A DNA stretch of 64,000 nucleotides from Micromonospora sp. NBC_00421 (GTDB taxonomy: Bacteria > Actinomycetota > Actinomycetes > Mycobacteriales > Micromonosporaceae): NCBI RefSeq assembly GCF_036017915.1, contig NZ_CP107929.1:1178001-1242000 (forward strand), written 5' to 3'. Below, in pieces: positions 26,767 through 35,778 of the stretch (the first letter of the stretch is position 1; each line of letters opens with the position of its first letter). The position numbers and the translations under genes are program-made. The notes below the pieces were generated by a model, which was not told where the DNA came from, did not search any database, and saw only the letters and a list, made by a program, of their open reading frames with translations.

Positions 26767-26973
26767 GAGCGGGCCACCGGGCGCCGGCCGCCGTCGACGT
26801 CACGTGCGGCCTCGATCAGGGCCTGCGCGCCGGCAACGGTCGGTGGCTCGACCGGCGGAGGCGCCCCGGCGTACGACTCTGGGTCACGGCGCCCGCCCCG
26901 AGACCGGCGGCGAGCTGCGTCGCCAGCCCGCCTGCGGCGGGACCGCACCATCGCGGTCCCGCCGCAGGTCGCG

Positions 26974-29058
26974 TCAGCGCCGCACGACGGTGAAGCCGCC
27001 CGGCAGGACCCGTGCCGGCACGGTCGCGCCGGACACCACCGTCCGCGACCGGCGCACCCCCGCCGGGTCGTACGACTCGACGACGGCCGGTCCCGTGCCG
27101 GGCAGGGTGACAGTGGTGGTGCGCGGGGCGCGGGCGGCGCTGCGCAGCACCGCCGTGGCGTGGCCGTCGCCCGCGACGACGAACCGGGACAGCAGCGGCT
27201 CCAGCATGACCGCGTCGACCACCGCGCCGTCGCCGGTGGCCGTGGCCGCCAGCGCGGTGGCCCCCGCCGGCAGTTCGCCCGCCCCGGACAGGGTCACCGG
27301 CAGCAGCGCCCCGGGGGCGGGGGAGGTGCCCTGCGCGCCGGTCTGCCCGTGCCGCACCTGGCCCAGCGGCGACGTCCGGCCGTCACCGGCCAGGGCGGAC
27401 CAGCGGGTGACCGCCGACGCGCCGGGGGTCAGGTCGACCACCGGCAGCACCAGCTCCGGCTGGGGCGACGGCGGCAGTTCCCAGCGGACGGTCGACCCGG
27501 CGGGCATCCGGACCAGGGACCCGCCGCTGATCGACGACTCACCGTTCCACGACGACGGCGGGGTGACCACTGTGGCCCCACCCTCGCGGGTGCCCTGCTC
27601 GGCCTCGACCACGCGGGTGCCGACACGTTCCACGATCCGACCCTGCCGGGCCGCCGCGGCCACCTCCGGTCGGGCGTCGAGGGCCAGCATGCTGAGCAGG
27701 CCGTGGATCGTCGACTCGGCGCCGGAGTTGCGGTTGATGGTCCCGTCGCCGGAGATGCCGTCGATCGTGCGCCCCGTCGCCGGGTCGTACGCGGGCACGC
27801 CGGCCGGGTTCGCACCGAAGTACCAGGCGGCGACGACCCCGGCGAGCTGGTCGAAGCCGCCGCGTCCGGTGGCGTCGGCGACGGCGAGCAGCGACTGCAG
27901 GCGGGAGTCCACCCCGTAGGCGATCTGGCTGCGGTCCACCGGGGTGGGGATCCGCCCGTTGTCCGGGCCGCCGGAGGTGAGCAGCCACGGGGTGAAGACG
28001 GCGGAGTCGGCCACCGCCGGGTCGAGCAGCCGCCGGTCGCCCGACACCCGCGCGGCGGCGGCCAGCGCGGCCGGCATCTGTGAGCCCCACCCGTGCCACA
28101 TCGACCGCGACAGCGCCCACGGGCGGACCGCCCCGAACGGCCAGTGCCGGGCGTCGCCGCCGGCCAGCGCGGCGATGCCCGCGGCGAAGTGGCGCAACGC
28201 CAGGCGGGCCGTCGCCCCGCCGCCGGCCCGCACGTACGCGGCCAGCCCGAGGACCGCCTCGGCCGTCGCGTCGGCCCCGTCGGCGATCAACCAGGCGGGG
28301 GTGCGCTCGCCGTCGACGGTCTGGAAGGTGCCGTACCGGGAGAGGACCTGCCGTTGCAGCGCGCCGATGGCCAGGTCGAGGCGCTCGCGCAGGAAGCCGG
28401 CGAACCCGACGTCGGCGGTACGCCACGCGGCGTACCCCTCGCCGAGCGCCCACACCGTGCGGGCCAACCAGTACGACGGGCCGCTGTCGGACGGGTCCGG
28501 CAGCTCGACCGGCTCGGCGCTCGGGTTGAGGGTGCCGTCCGGCTGCGCCCACAGCACCACGTTGCCGGCGTGCGGCCCGGTCGTCGTCTGCAGGTAGGTC
28601 AGGCCGCGCAGCAGTTCCCGGGAGACGTCCCGGCTGCCCGTCGACCCGGTCTGCGTCCAGTGCCGCAGGTAGACCACGGCGGCCCGGGCCACGTCGTCGG
28701 CGTTGTACGCGCCCTGCCCCCAGGTGTCGGTGGCCGGGTCGTACGCCCCGCCGCCGACCCGGCGCAGGTTCCCGTCCGGTCCCGGCTCGGCGTACGTCCA
28801 CAGCATGCCGACCTCGGGGGACTCGGCGAGCCGGTAGGTGGTGTGCCCCTCCAGCGCGGGCGGGGCGACGGCCTGGCGCAGGAAGTCCAGGTGCGAGAGG
28901 TTCGTCAGCGCCCCGGCAGCCGGCGCGGTGGCGGTGGACCCGGTGGCGGTGGACCTGGTGGCGGTGGACCTGGTGGCGGGGGCCGCCCCGGCGGGGGTGC
29001 CGGCGAGCAGGGGAGTGCTCAGGGCGAGCCCGCCCAGCAGCAGGGTGCGGCGCTTCAC
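26974..29058 (-). CDS. Exported (alpha/alpha)6-barrel-like carbohydrate enzyme of unknown specificity
   Basis: 694 residues; GTG with GAGGAG upstream. Tat-like signal (VKRRTLLLGGLALSTPLLAG), then a low-complexity STATR-type linker. Residues 50-440 look like a helical six-hairpin glycosidase: repeated Trp/Tyr-rich helices such as YWLARTVWALGEGYAAWR, YGTFQTVDGERTPAWL and SMWHGWGSQMPAALAAAARVSG, and GTINRNSGAESTIHGLL. The C-terminal 250 residues are beta-rich, like a carbohydrate-binding tail. It lies 35 bases after the GH130 gene in the same direction, so it belongs to the same mannoside operon, but its activity is unknown. Confidence 0.7.
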   Translation of the reverse strand: MKRRTLLLGGLALSTPLLAGTPAGAAPATRSTATRSTATGSTATAPAAGALTNLSHLDFLRQAVAPPALEGHTTYRLAESPEVGMLWTYAEPGPDGNLRRVGGGAYDPATDTWGQGAYNADDVARAAVVYLRHWTQTGSTGSRDVSRELLRGLTYLQTTTGPHAGNVVLWAQPDGTLNPSAEPVELPDPSDSGPSYWLARTVWALGEGYAAWRTADVGFAGFLRERLDLAIGALQRQVLSRYGTFQTVDGERTPAWLIADGADATAEAVLGLAAYVRAGGGATARLALRHFAAGIAALAGGDARHWPFGAVRPWALSRSMWHGWGSQMPAALAAAARVSGDRRLLDPAVADSAVFTPWLLTSGGPDNGRIPTPVDRSQIAYGVDSRLQSLLAVADATGRGGFDQLAGVVAAWYFGANPAGVPAYDPATGRTIDGISGDGTINRNSGAESTIHGLLSMLALDARPEVAAAARQGRIVERVGTRVVEAEQGTREGGATVVTPPSSWNGESSISGGSLVRMPAGSTVRWELPPSPQPELVLPVVDLTPGASAVTRWSALAGDGRTSPLGQVRHGQTGAQGTSPAPGALLPVTLSGAGELPAGATALAATATGDGAVVDAVMLEPLLSRFVVAGDGHATAVLRSAARAPRTTTVTLPGTGPAVVESYDPAGVRRSRTVVSGATVPARVLPGGFTVVRR
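28925..28980. repeat. 15-bp tandem repeat encoding an S-T-A-T linker
   Basis: Near-identical units of the type ggtggcggtggacct repeat almost four times. On the minus strand they encode RSTAT/GSTAT units directly after the signal peptide of the 26974-29058 protein. A coding simple repeat, likely length-variable. Confidence 0.8.
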
Positions 29059-29093
29059 TGTGGCTCCTCGGTGCGGTCGGGACGGGGGTGTCG

Positions 29094-30164
29094 TCACGGC
29101 AGCCGGTCCAGCCGGGCCACGCCGATGCGGGAGTCCGCCATGCCGTAGAAGACGTAACGGACGCCGTCGACCTCCTCGACGGCGGTCGGGAACACCACGT
29201 TCGGCACGGTGCCGTTGCGCTCCTCGGCCAGCTCCGGCACGAGGATCGGCTCGGCGGTACGGGCCAGCACCCGCGACGGGTCCGCCGGGTCGAGCAGCAT
29301 CGCCCCGGCGGCGTACTCGACGCGCTGGGTGGTGGGGTCGAAGCCCTCGGGGATCTCGCCGGTGACCCCGTGGTGGATCAGCAGCCAGCCCTCGGGCACC
29401 CGCAGCGGCGGCGGACCGGCACCGATCTTCAGCTCCTCGTACGGGAACTCCGACAGCGCCACGCAGCGGTGCCCGCGCAGCCGCACCAGCGCCCCGATGT
29501 CGGCGCGCACCTCGTCGACGGGCACGTAGGAGATCCAGATGCCGGGCCGTTCGTCGGTGACGCCGGCCGGCAGGTGCACCCCCTCGCCGGGGCGGAACCA
29601 GCCGAGGTCCCACATCGGACGGTGCAGCATCGCGTAGCAGTCCCGCCCGTCCGGGCCGGGCACCGGTTCGGGGAAGAACACGGCGTCCTTGTTGGGGAAC
29701 ATGTTCAGGTCGGTGTCCAGGTCGGGCTGGTAGCCGAACTGCACCGGCCCGAGTCGCTGCCAGTGCCGCAGGTCCGCCGACACCGCCAGGGCAAGGCGCG
29801 GGCCCAGTGGCCCGTACGCGACGTACGTCATCAGGTGTCGGCCCAGGTCCGGCACCCAGGTCGTGCGGGGGTCCTCGACCCCGGCGTTGTTCTTGCCCCG
29901 CTCCCAGCCCTCGTCGGGGGCCAGGACGACGCCGTCGCGGCGGACCCCGGCCGGTACGCCGTCGCGCAGCTCGACCTCGGCGAGGCCGACCCGGGACACG
30001 TTGCCCTCGGCGACGAGCCGGGGCAGCAGGTGCAGCCGTCCGTCCGGGGTGCGGCCGCTGGCCGGGTTCAACACCCCCTCGGCCTCCAGGGGCTGGCCGG
30101 GCTCGGGCGTCATCACGACGCCGATCCTGGTCAGGGTGTAGGGGACGGTGGTGGAGACAGTCAT
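29094..30164 (-). CDS. GH130 beta-mannoside/mannooligosaccharide phosphorylase
   Basis: 356 residues, typical for GH130. The five-bladed propeller landmarks are present: NAGVEDPRTTWV, FPNKDAVFFPEPV, GPPPLRVPEGWLLIHHGV, YAAGAMLLD and VPNVVFPTAVEEVDG. These enzymes split beta-mannosidic links with phosphate to give mannose 1-phosphate, in the cytosol. No signal peptide is present, in keeping with that. It starts two bases after the permease stop and so is part of the importer operon, implying that beta-mannooligosaccharides are imported and then phosphorolysed. Exact linkage is not determinable here. Confidence 0.9.
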   Translation of the reverse strand: MTVSTTVPYTLTRIGVVMTPEPGQPLEAEGVLNPASGRTPDGRLHLLPRLVAEGNVSRVGLAEVELRDGVPAGVRRDGVVLAPDEGWERGKNNAGVEDPRTTWVPDLGRHLMTYVAYGPLGPRLALAVSADLRHWQRLGPVQFGYQPDLDTDLNMFPNKDAVFFPEPVPGPDGRDCYAMLHRPMWDLGWFRPGEGVHLPAGVTDERPGIWISYVPVDEVRADIGALVRLRGHRCVALSEFPYEELKIGAGPPPLRVPEGWLLIHHGVTGEIPEGFDPTTQRVEYAAGAMLLDPADPSRVLARTAEPILVPELAEERNGTVPNVVFPTAVEEVDGVRYVFYGMADSRIGVARLDRLP

Positions 30165-30166
30165 CG

Positions 30167-31027
30167 TCAGCCTTTCACTCCGGAACCGATGTCGGTGGAG
30201 ACGAAGTACTTCTGGAAGGCCAGGAACAGGCCGACCGCCGGGGCGGCCAGGACGCACGCCCCGGCCAGCACCGCCCCGTACGGGTTGGCGGCGCGGGCCG
30301 CCACGTTGCTGATGTAGTTGGCCAGCGAGACCGCCAGCGGCTGCATGTCGGCCTGCTTGGTGACCAGGAACGGCCACAGGAACTCGTTCCACGGGCCGAT
30401 GAAGGTCAGCAGGACGACGGTCAGCAGCGCCGGGCGCACCAGCGGCAGTGCCACCGACCAGAGCACCCGCAGCTCACCGGCGCCGTCGATGCGGGCGGCG
30501 GCGAACAGCTCGTCGGGCAGTTGCAGGAAGAACTGCCGGAAGACGAACACGGCAGTGGTGTTGATCGCGAACGGCAGGATCATCCCGAGGTACGAGTCGG
30601 CCAGCCCGTAACCGCGCACGATCAGCACGTACAGGGGGATCAGCAGCAGTTGGAACGGGATCACCTGCACCAGCAGCACGAGCGCGAACAGCGTCCCCCG
30701 GCCGCGGAACCGCAGCCGGGCCAGCGCGTAGCCGGCGAGCAGGCCGAACACCACAGTGCCGAGGATGACCCCGCCGGTGAAGATCCCCGAGTTGACCAGG
30801 GAGCCGAGCAGGTCCACCCGGGAGTTGATGTCCCGGTAGTTGTCCAGGGTGAGCCCCGAGGTGGGGAACGCCCCGGCCGGGGAGGTGTCCGGTTCGGCCT
30901 GCAACGACCCGACGAACATGTAGTAGAAGGGGAACAGGAAGACCAGCGCCCCGCCGAACAGCGCGACGGTGCGCAGTACCGTCGTCAGCCGACCGCCGGT
31001 GGCGCGCTTCCCGGGTGTGCCTGCCAT
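30167..31027 (-). CDS. CUT1 sugar ABC permease (MalG type), mannoside operon
   Basis: 286 residues with six membrane segments. The EAA loop that docks the ATPase reads ELFAAARIDGAGELRVLWSVALPLVRP. The C-terminus STDIGSGVKG is typical of MalG-type subunits. One base separates it from the preceding permease, two from GH130. No ATPase gene is in this operon; actinomycetes commonly use one shared MsiK-type ATPase for such importers. Confidence 0.92.
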   Translation of the reverse strand: MAGTPGKRATGGRLTTVLRTVALFGGALVFLFPFYYMFVGSLQAEPDTSPAGAFPTSGLTLDNYRDINSRVDLLGSLVNSGIFTGGVILGTVVFGLLAGYALARLRFRGRGTLFALVLLVQVIPFQLLLIPLYVLIVRGYGLADSYLGMILPFAINTTAVFVFRQFFLQLPDELFAAARIDGAGELRVLWSVALPLVRPALLTVVLLTFIGPWNEFLWPFLVTKQADMQPLAVSLANYISNVAARAANPYGAVLAGACVLAAPAVGLFLAFQKYFVSTDIGSGVKG

Positions 31028-31028
31028 G

Positions 31029-31991
31029 TCAGTCCCTCTCCAGCAGCCGTCGGTTGATCGCCGAGATCACCAGCACGCCGATCACCAGCAGCACGCCGAT
31101 GGCGGCGGCCACGTCGGGCTGGCCCTGCTGGATGCCGCGCTGGTACATCACCAGCACCGGGGAGGCCGACGACCCGCTCGGGCCGCCGCCGCCGGTGAGC
31201 AGGTAGGGCTCGGTGAACAGGTTCGCGCCGGTGATGGTGGCCAGGATGACCACCAGGGCGGTCGCCGGGCGTACCGCCGGTACGGTCACCGACCGGAACC
31301 GGGCCCACGCCGACGCCCCGTCCACGGCCGCCGACTCGTACAGCTCCTTCGGCACGTTCTGCAACGCGGCGAGGTAGAGCAGGATGAAGAAGCCGAGCTG
31401 CTTCCAGGCCACGAACACGGCGATCACCGGCATCGCCAGGCCCTCGTTGACCAGCCAGGACGGGTCGGGCGCGAGCGGTCCGAGCAGCTGGTTGACAAGC
31501 CCTTCGGAGTTGAACAGGAACAGCCACACCCCGACCACGGCGACGCTCGCCGTGACGTACGGGACGTAGAACGCCACCCGCAGGAACATCCGTGCCCGCA
31601 CCGCCTTGTTCAGCGCCACCGCCAGCAGCAGGGCCAGCACGGCGGTGAGCGGCACGTTGATGACGAGGAAGACGCCGATGTTGCCGAACGCCTGGCGCAC
31701 CTGCGGGTCGACCAGCACCGCGCGGTAGTTGTCGAGCCCGACGAAGGGCCGGTCCACCACCGCCCCGGGCGCGGCGAAGAAGTAGTCGTGGAAGCTCATC
31801 CAGATCGCGAACCCGAGCGGGTAGGCGAAGACCGCGGCGACGAACACGGCGTACGGCGCGGCCAGGAGCAGGCCCACCGGGTGGCGGCCGAGCACCGCCG
31901 CCACCCGGCCGCGCGGGGCGCGGCGTCCGGTGCCCCCGCCGCCGGCCTTCGGCCCGGCGTCGGTGGCGGCTGCGGCGTGGGCGGTGGCCAT
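31029..31991 (-). CDS. CUT1 sugar ABC permease (MalF type), mannoside operon
   Basis: 320 residues, six membrane helices after a cytosolic Ala/Gly-rich tail. The EAA loop is ELYESAAVDGASAWARFRSVTVPAVRP. Its ATG overlaps the binding protein stop by one base (TGATG), so the genes are coupled. Pairs with the MalG-type subunit next to it. Confidence 0.92.
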   Translation of the reverse strand: MATAHAAAATDAGPKAGGGGTGRRAPRGRVAAVLGRHPVGLLLAAPYAVFVAAVFAYPLGFAIWMSFHDYFFAAPGAVVDRPFVGLDNYRAVLVDPQVRQAFGNIGVFLVINVPLTAVLALLLAVALNKAVRARMFLRVAFYVPYVTASVAVVGVWLFLFNSEGLVNQLLGPLAPDPSWLVNEGLAMPVIAVFVAWKQLGFFILLYLAALQNVPKELYESAAVDGASAWARFRSVTVPAVRPATALVVILATITGANLFTEPYLLTGGGGPSGSSASPVLVMYQRGIQQGQPDVAAAIGVLLVIGVLVISAINRRLLERD

Positions 31992-33274
31992 CAGGATGCG
32001 GCGAGCTGCTCGGCCTTCTCCGCGGCGGCGGAGAGGGCGTCGGACACCGGCTTCTTACCGAAGATCACCGATTCGGTGTACGCGTCGCGGAACGCCTGCC
32101 AGATGGCCACCGAGTTCGGCACGTTGGGCACCTCGACGGTGCGCGCGGCCTGCTGGGCGAAGCCCTGGTAGGCCGGGTTCTTCGCGAAGTGGTCGGGGTA
32201 GGCGGCCGGCAGGTCGGCGCGCAGCGGCATCTGGCCGGTGGCGGTGAGCAGCGCGCCGTCCTGTTCCTTGCTGGTGGCGAACTTCAGCACGTCCCATGCG
32301 GTGGCCCGGTTCTGGCAGGCCGAGTACATGGCGACGTTCTTGGCGTCGCTGAACGTCTTCACCTGGTCGGCGGGCGTGCCGGCGGAGGTGGGCACCGGCA
32401 CCGCGCCCCAGGAGACCTTGTCGCGGTAGACCGAGATGGCCCACGGGCCGACGATCGCCATGGCGGCCTTGCCGTCGGCGAAGGAGTCGCCGTTGTACTT
32501 CTCCTTGGGGGCGAGCCCCTCGTCGTAGAGGGTCTTCCAGAACTCGGCGACCCGCTGTCCCTCGGGGGAGTCGAACTGCGGCTTGCCGCCGTCGAGGAGC
32601 TGCTTGCCGCCGCTCTCGGCGGCGAACAGCGGGTAGAAGTCGAACCAGGACTGGAAGAACTCGCTTGTCGGCGCAGGGTAGATCGCGGCCTGCGCGGCAC
32701 CTGAAGACTTGATCTTCCGGGCGGCGGCCAGGAACTGGTCGTACGTGGCCAGCTGCGGCTTCTCCGGGTCGAGGCCGGCCTGGGCGAAGATCTTCTTGTT
32801 ATAGAAGATCATCACCGGGTTCGACTTCCACGGCAACTGGTAGAACTTGCCGTCCGGCGACGTGTACTGCCCGGCGTTGGCGCCGGTGCGCCCGGTGATG
32901 TAATCGGTCGCGCCGGCGAAGGAGTCGAGCGCGACCAGGCCGCCCTGCTTCTGGAACTGCGGCACGGCGGCCGGGGCGGTGTTGAAGATCAGGCATGGGG
33001 CGTTCCCGGCGGTGATGGCCGCCCCGATCACCTCCTCGGAGCTGGTGCCGGCCGGGATCTCCTGGGCGGTGATCTGCTCCTCGGCGTGCTGGGTGTTCCA
33101 CGCCTGCACCATCGCCTTGCCCCAGGCGACCTCCTCGGCGTTGTTGGACAGCCAGACCGTGATCGGGCCGCGAGCGGCGTTGGCCTTGCCGGCGTCGCCG
33201 CCGCCGGAGTCGCCGCAGCCGGCGGTGGCGGCGAGGGCGACGGTCAACAGGGCGGCGGGAATGGTCCGTCTCAT
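31991..33274 (-). CDS. Sugar-binding lipoprotein, mannoside importer
   Basis: 427 residues. The lipobox LAATAGCG places the lipid-modified cysteine near residue 20. Solute-binding fold of family 1: ITVWLSNNAEEVAWGKAMVQAWN, YTSPDGKFYQLPWKSNPVMIFYNKKIFAQAGLDPEKP, GKAAMAIVGPWAISVY. It captures the sugar outside the membrane for the two downstream permeases. First gene of the operon after the LacI regulator, 84 bases away. Confidence 0.92.
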   Translation of the reverse strand: MRRTIPAALLTVALAATAGCGDSGGGDAGKANAARGPITVWLSNNAEEVAWGKAMVQAWNTQHAEEQITAQEIPAGTSSEEVIGAAITAGNAPCLIFNTAPAAVPQFQKQGGLVALDSFAGATDYITGRTGANAGQYTSPDGKFYQLPWKSNPVMIFYNKKIFAQAGLDPEKPQLATYDQFLAAARKIKSSGAAQAAIYPAPTSEFFQSWFDFYPLFAAESGGKQLLDGGKPQFDSPEGQRVAEFWKTLYDEGLAPKEKYNGDSFADGKAAMAIVGPWAISVYRDKVSWGAVPVPTSAGTPADQVKTFSDAKNVAMYSACQNRATAWDVLKFATSKEQDGALLTATGQMPLRADLPAAYPDHFAKNPAYQGFAQQAARTVEVPNVPNSVAIWQAFRDAYTESVIFGKKPVSDALSAAAEKAEQLAAS

Positions 33275-33358
33275 GTCTTCTCCGATCCGGGAACGGGGTC
33301 AGGTTCGTCCGCCCGCCGGGCCGGTGGCCGTCGGCGGTGCGGGTGCAGCGGTGTGGGG

Positions 33359-34390
33359 TCAGGAGGGTGGTATGGGCGGTGGTGCCGTCGATCCCCGCAC
33401 GATCAGCCGCGCGGGCGGGATGGGGATGTCCGCTTCGGGTTTGCCGTCGATGAGGTCGAGCAGGGCGTCCGCGGCGGCCCGACCCCAGCCGAAGGGGTCG
33501 GTGCGGACGGTGGTGAGGGCGGGATTGACGTAGCCGGCGAGTTCCGTGTCGTCGAAGCCGGTGATCGACAGTTCGTCGGGCACGCGGATGCCCTGTTGGA
33601 CGGCGATCGAGAGGCCGGCGATCGCCATCAGGTCGTTGCCGTAGACGATCGCGGTGGGCGGGTCGTCGCCCTCCAGCAGGGTGCGGGTGGCCTGCGCGCC
33701 GCCGGCCGCCGAGAAGTCCGACTCGATGGACCGGCCGGTGGGCAGGCCGGCGGCGGCGAGGGCCTGCTCCCACGCCTGCTGGCGGACGGAGCCGTGCAGG
33801 AAGTGCAGCGGCCCCGACACGTGGGCGATGCGACGGTGCCCGAGTTCCACCAGGTGGTTCACGGCGGCGGCGACCCCGGGCCGGTCGTCGACCAGGAGGG
33901 CGGGGTGGTCGCTCGGCACGTCCGGCCGACCGATGGTGACGGCGGGCAGCCGCAACTCGGCCAGCAGGGCGATCCGTGGGTCGCCGAGCCGCAGGTCGAG
34001 CACGAACACGCCGTCGACCCGTTCGGCGTTGGCGAGCCGGCGGTAGCTGGCCTCCTCGACCGAGAGGTCCGGCACCACCTGGAGTACGAGGGCCTGCCCG
34101 CGGTCGGCCAGGGTCCGCTCCACGCCGGCGATGAACGACGGATAGAACGGGTCGGCCCCGAGCAGTTCGGGCGGCCGGGCGATCACCATGCCCACGCTGA
34201 ACGCCCGGGAGACGGACAGGGCCCGGGCCCGGTGACTCGGTGCCCAGCCCAGCGACGCGGCCACCGCGAGGATCCGGGTCCGGGTCTCCTCGCCCACCCC
34301 GGGGCGTCCGTTGAGAGCGAAGGACACCGCGCCCTTGGACACCCCGGCCGCCCGGGCGACGTCGGCGATGGTCGGTCGGCTCGGTCTCAC
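33359..34390 (-). CDS. LacI-family transcriptional regulator of the mannoside operon
   Basis: About 343 residues. The helix-turn-helix is complete (TIADVARAAGVSKGAVSFALNGRPGVGEETRTRI), followed by the sugar-binding domain (VGMVIARPP, YGNDLMAIAGLSIAVQQGIRVPDELSITGFDD, LTTVRTDPFGWG). I favour the GTG at 34390 because GAGGGGG lies eight bases before it; a GTG at 34411 would add seven residues. The gene precedes the importer in the same direction, so it probably represses the operon until a mannoside is taken up. Confidence 0.9.
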   Translation of the reverse strand: MRPSRPTIADVARAAGVSKGAVSFALNGRPGVGEETRTRILAVAASLGWAPSHRARALSVSRAFSVGMVIARPPELLGADPFYPSFIAGVERTLADRGQALVLQVVPDLSVEEASYRRLANAERVDGVFVLDLRLGDPRIALLAELRLPAVTIGRPDVPSDHPALLVDDRPGVAAAVNHLVELGHRRIAHVSGPLHFLHGSVRQQAWEQALAAAGLPTGRSIESDFSAAGGAQATRTLLEGDDPPTAIVYGNDLMAIAGLSIAVQQGIRVPDELSITGFDDTELAGYVNPALTTVRTDPFGWGRAAADALLDLIDGKPEADIPIPPARLIVRGSTAPPPIPPS

Positions 34391-34815
34391 GCGCGGCACC
34401 CCCTCGGTCACAATCCGGCTTTACTCGATTCACATCGACGTAACAAAACTCACTGCGGAGGGACGCTAGACCGGTTTAGTGAGCCGCGCAAGCCCAGCGT
34501 CGGACGCTGCTTTCGGTCCCCACCTGCTCACGTACGGTGGTGGCGGTCGGACTCGACGCCCCGCTCCGCCGACCTCTCGACGACCACCGGATCGTCGACG
34601 ACGCGGGCGCCTGCGTGTCGCGCGTGGCGGTGTGGGCAGTGCCATGTTTCGTCCAGGGGGAGAGGGGCATTTTCCGGCTGCGTCCCAGGTGGGCCGCACG
34701 TTACCCGGTGGAGGCGCACGATGACGGTCGGCCGTTCGGAGACGTCGTCCGTTGTCGGCGACGGGGCCGGGCACCAGGTGCGGTCCGCGAGGCCGTCTCG
34801 GGTGGCGGGACTCCG
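34391..34815. promoter_or_regulatory. Divergent intergenic region, LacI regulator and the PIG-L operon
   Basis: About 425 bases without a supported gene. The part 34412-34450 is AT-rich and likely holds the leftward promoter of the LacI gene. A near-perfect palindrome is listed separately. The rightward promoter of the acyl-CoA-dehydrogenase-like gene cannot be placed. Confidence 0.45.
34466..34479. promoter_or_regulatory. LacI-type operator candidate
   Basis: CTAGACCGGTTTAG is a 14-base palindrome with one mismatched pair and the central CCGG common to LacI-family sites. It lies 76 bases before the LacI start and could mediate autoregulation. Confidence 0.5.
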
Positions 34816-35778
34816 ATGGTGACCACCGGCAGTGAGGATCCGGGGGCGGCATTCCGCTCGGCCGTGCTCACCGGACGTCTCGATCTGCCGTTACCCGGTG
34901 GCGGACACACGGGTGAGCGGTGGTCGCGCTTCGTCGAGCTCGGTCGCGCCGACCTGACGCTGGCCCGGCTGGGGGAGGGGCACGCCGACGCCCTGGCGAT
35001 CCTCGCCGAACTCGGCACGACGATCGATCCTGGGTGGCGCCGCGAGCCGTGGGGCGTGTGGGCGGCCGTGCCGGCTTCGGTCACCGCGACCCGGGACGGC
35101 GACCGGTGGCGGCTGACCGGTGACCGGCCGTGGTGCTCCGGGGCGGGGCTGCTGTCCCGGGCCCTGCTCACCGCGACTGCCCCCGACGGCGTCCGGCTGT
35201 TCGCGGTCGAGGTCGATTCCGCCGGGGTCACCCCGCTGGCCGACACCTGGCCCGCCGTCGGCATGGCCGCCAGCGACAGCCGGACCGTCAGTTTCGACGG
35301 CGTGACCGCCGTTGCCGTGGGCGGACCCGGCAGCTACACCGCGCGGCCGGGCTTCTGGCACGGCGGGCTCGGCGTCGCGGCATGCTGGTACGGCGGGGCG
35401 GTCGGGATCGCCGACACCCTGTACGCCGCGGCGCGGCACCGCCGCCTCGGCCCGCACGCCATGGCGCACCTCGGGGCGGTCGACGCGGTCCTGACCGCCG
35501 CCCGCGCCGTCCTGTTCGCCGCCGCCGACGAGATCGACGCGAACCCCAGCAGCGACGCGGACCGGTTGGCGCACCAGGTTCGCGCCACCGTCGAGGCGGC
35601 CGCCACCACGGTCCTCGACCGGGTCGGCCGGGCCCTGGGGGCGGGCCCGTTGTGCCGGGACGCCCGGCACGCCCGACGGGTCGCCGACCTGACGGTGTAT
35701 CTGCGGCAGAGCCACGCGGAGGCGGACCTGGCCCATCTCGGTGAACTCGTGACGGCGGCAGGAGACCCCGGATGGTGA
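34816..35778 (+). CDS. Acyl-CoA-dehydrogenase-like protein heading the PIG-L/NodS/GT2 operon
   Basis: 320 residues from the ATG at 34816; the true start is uncertain because no strong ribosome site precedes it. The order matches the acyl-CoA dehydrogenase fold: short N-terminal helices, then a beta domain with REPWGVWAAVPASVTATR, DGDRWRLTGDRPWCSGAGLLSRALLTA and PAVGMAASDSRTVSFDGV, then C-terminal helices ending VYLRQSHAEADLAHLGELV. It is shorter than the usual 380 and lacks the normal N-terminal helical domain. Its stop overlaps the deacetylase start. It may oxidise an acyl chain or use its flavin fold in another reaction; the role is unknown. Confidence 0.75.
   Translation: MVTTGSEDPGAAFRSAVLTGRLDLPLPGGGHTGERWSRFVELGRADLTLARLGEGHADALAILAELGTTIDPGWRREPWGVWAAVPASVTATRDGDRWRLTGDRPWCSGAGLLSRALLTATAPDGVRLFAVEVDSAGVTPLADTWPAVGMAASDSRTVSFDGVTAVAVGGPGSYTARPGFWHGGLGVAACWYGGAVGIADTLYAAARHRRLGPHAMAHLGAVDAVLTAARAVLFAAADEIDANPSSDADRLAHQVRATVEAAATTVLDRVGRALGAGPLCRDARHARRVADLTVYLRQSHAEADLAHLGELVTAAGDPGW

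Noticed and set aside
28925..28980. CRISPR-like short repeats
   Set aside because: They are contiguous 15-base units inside a coding region, encoding an S-T-A-T linker, with no spacers.
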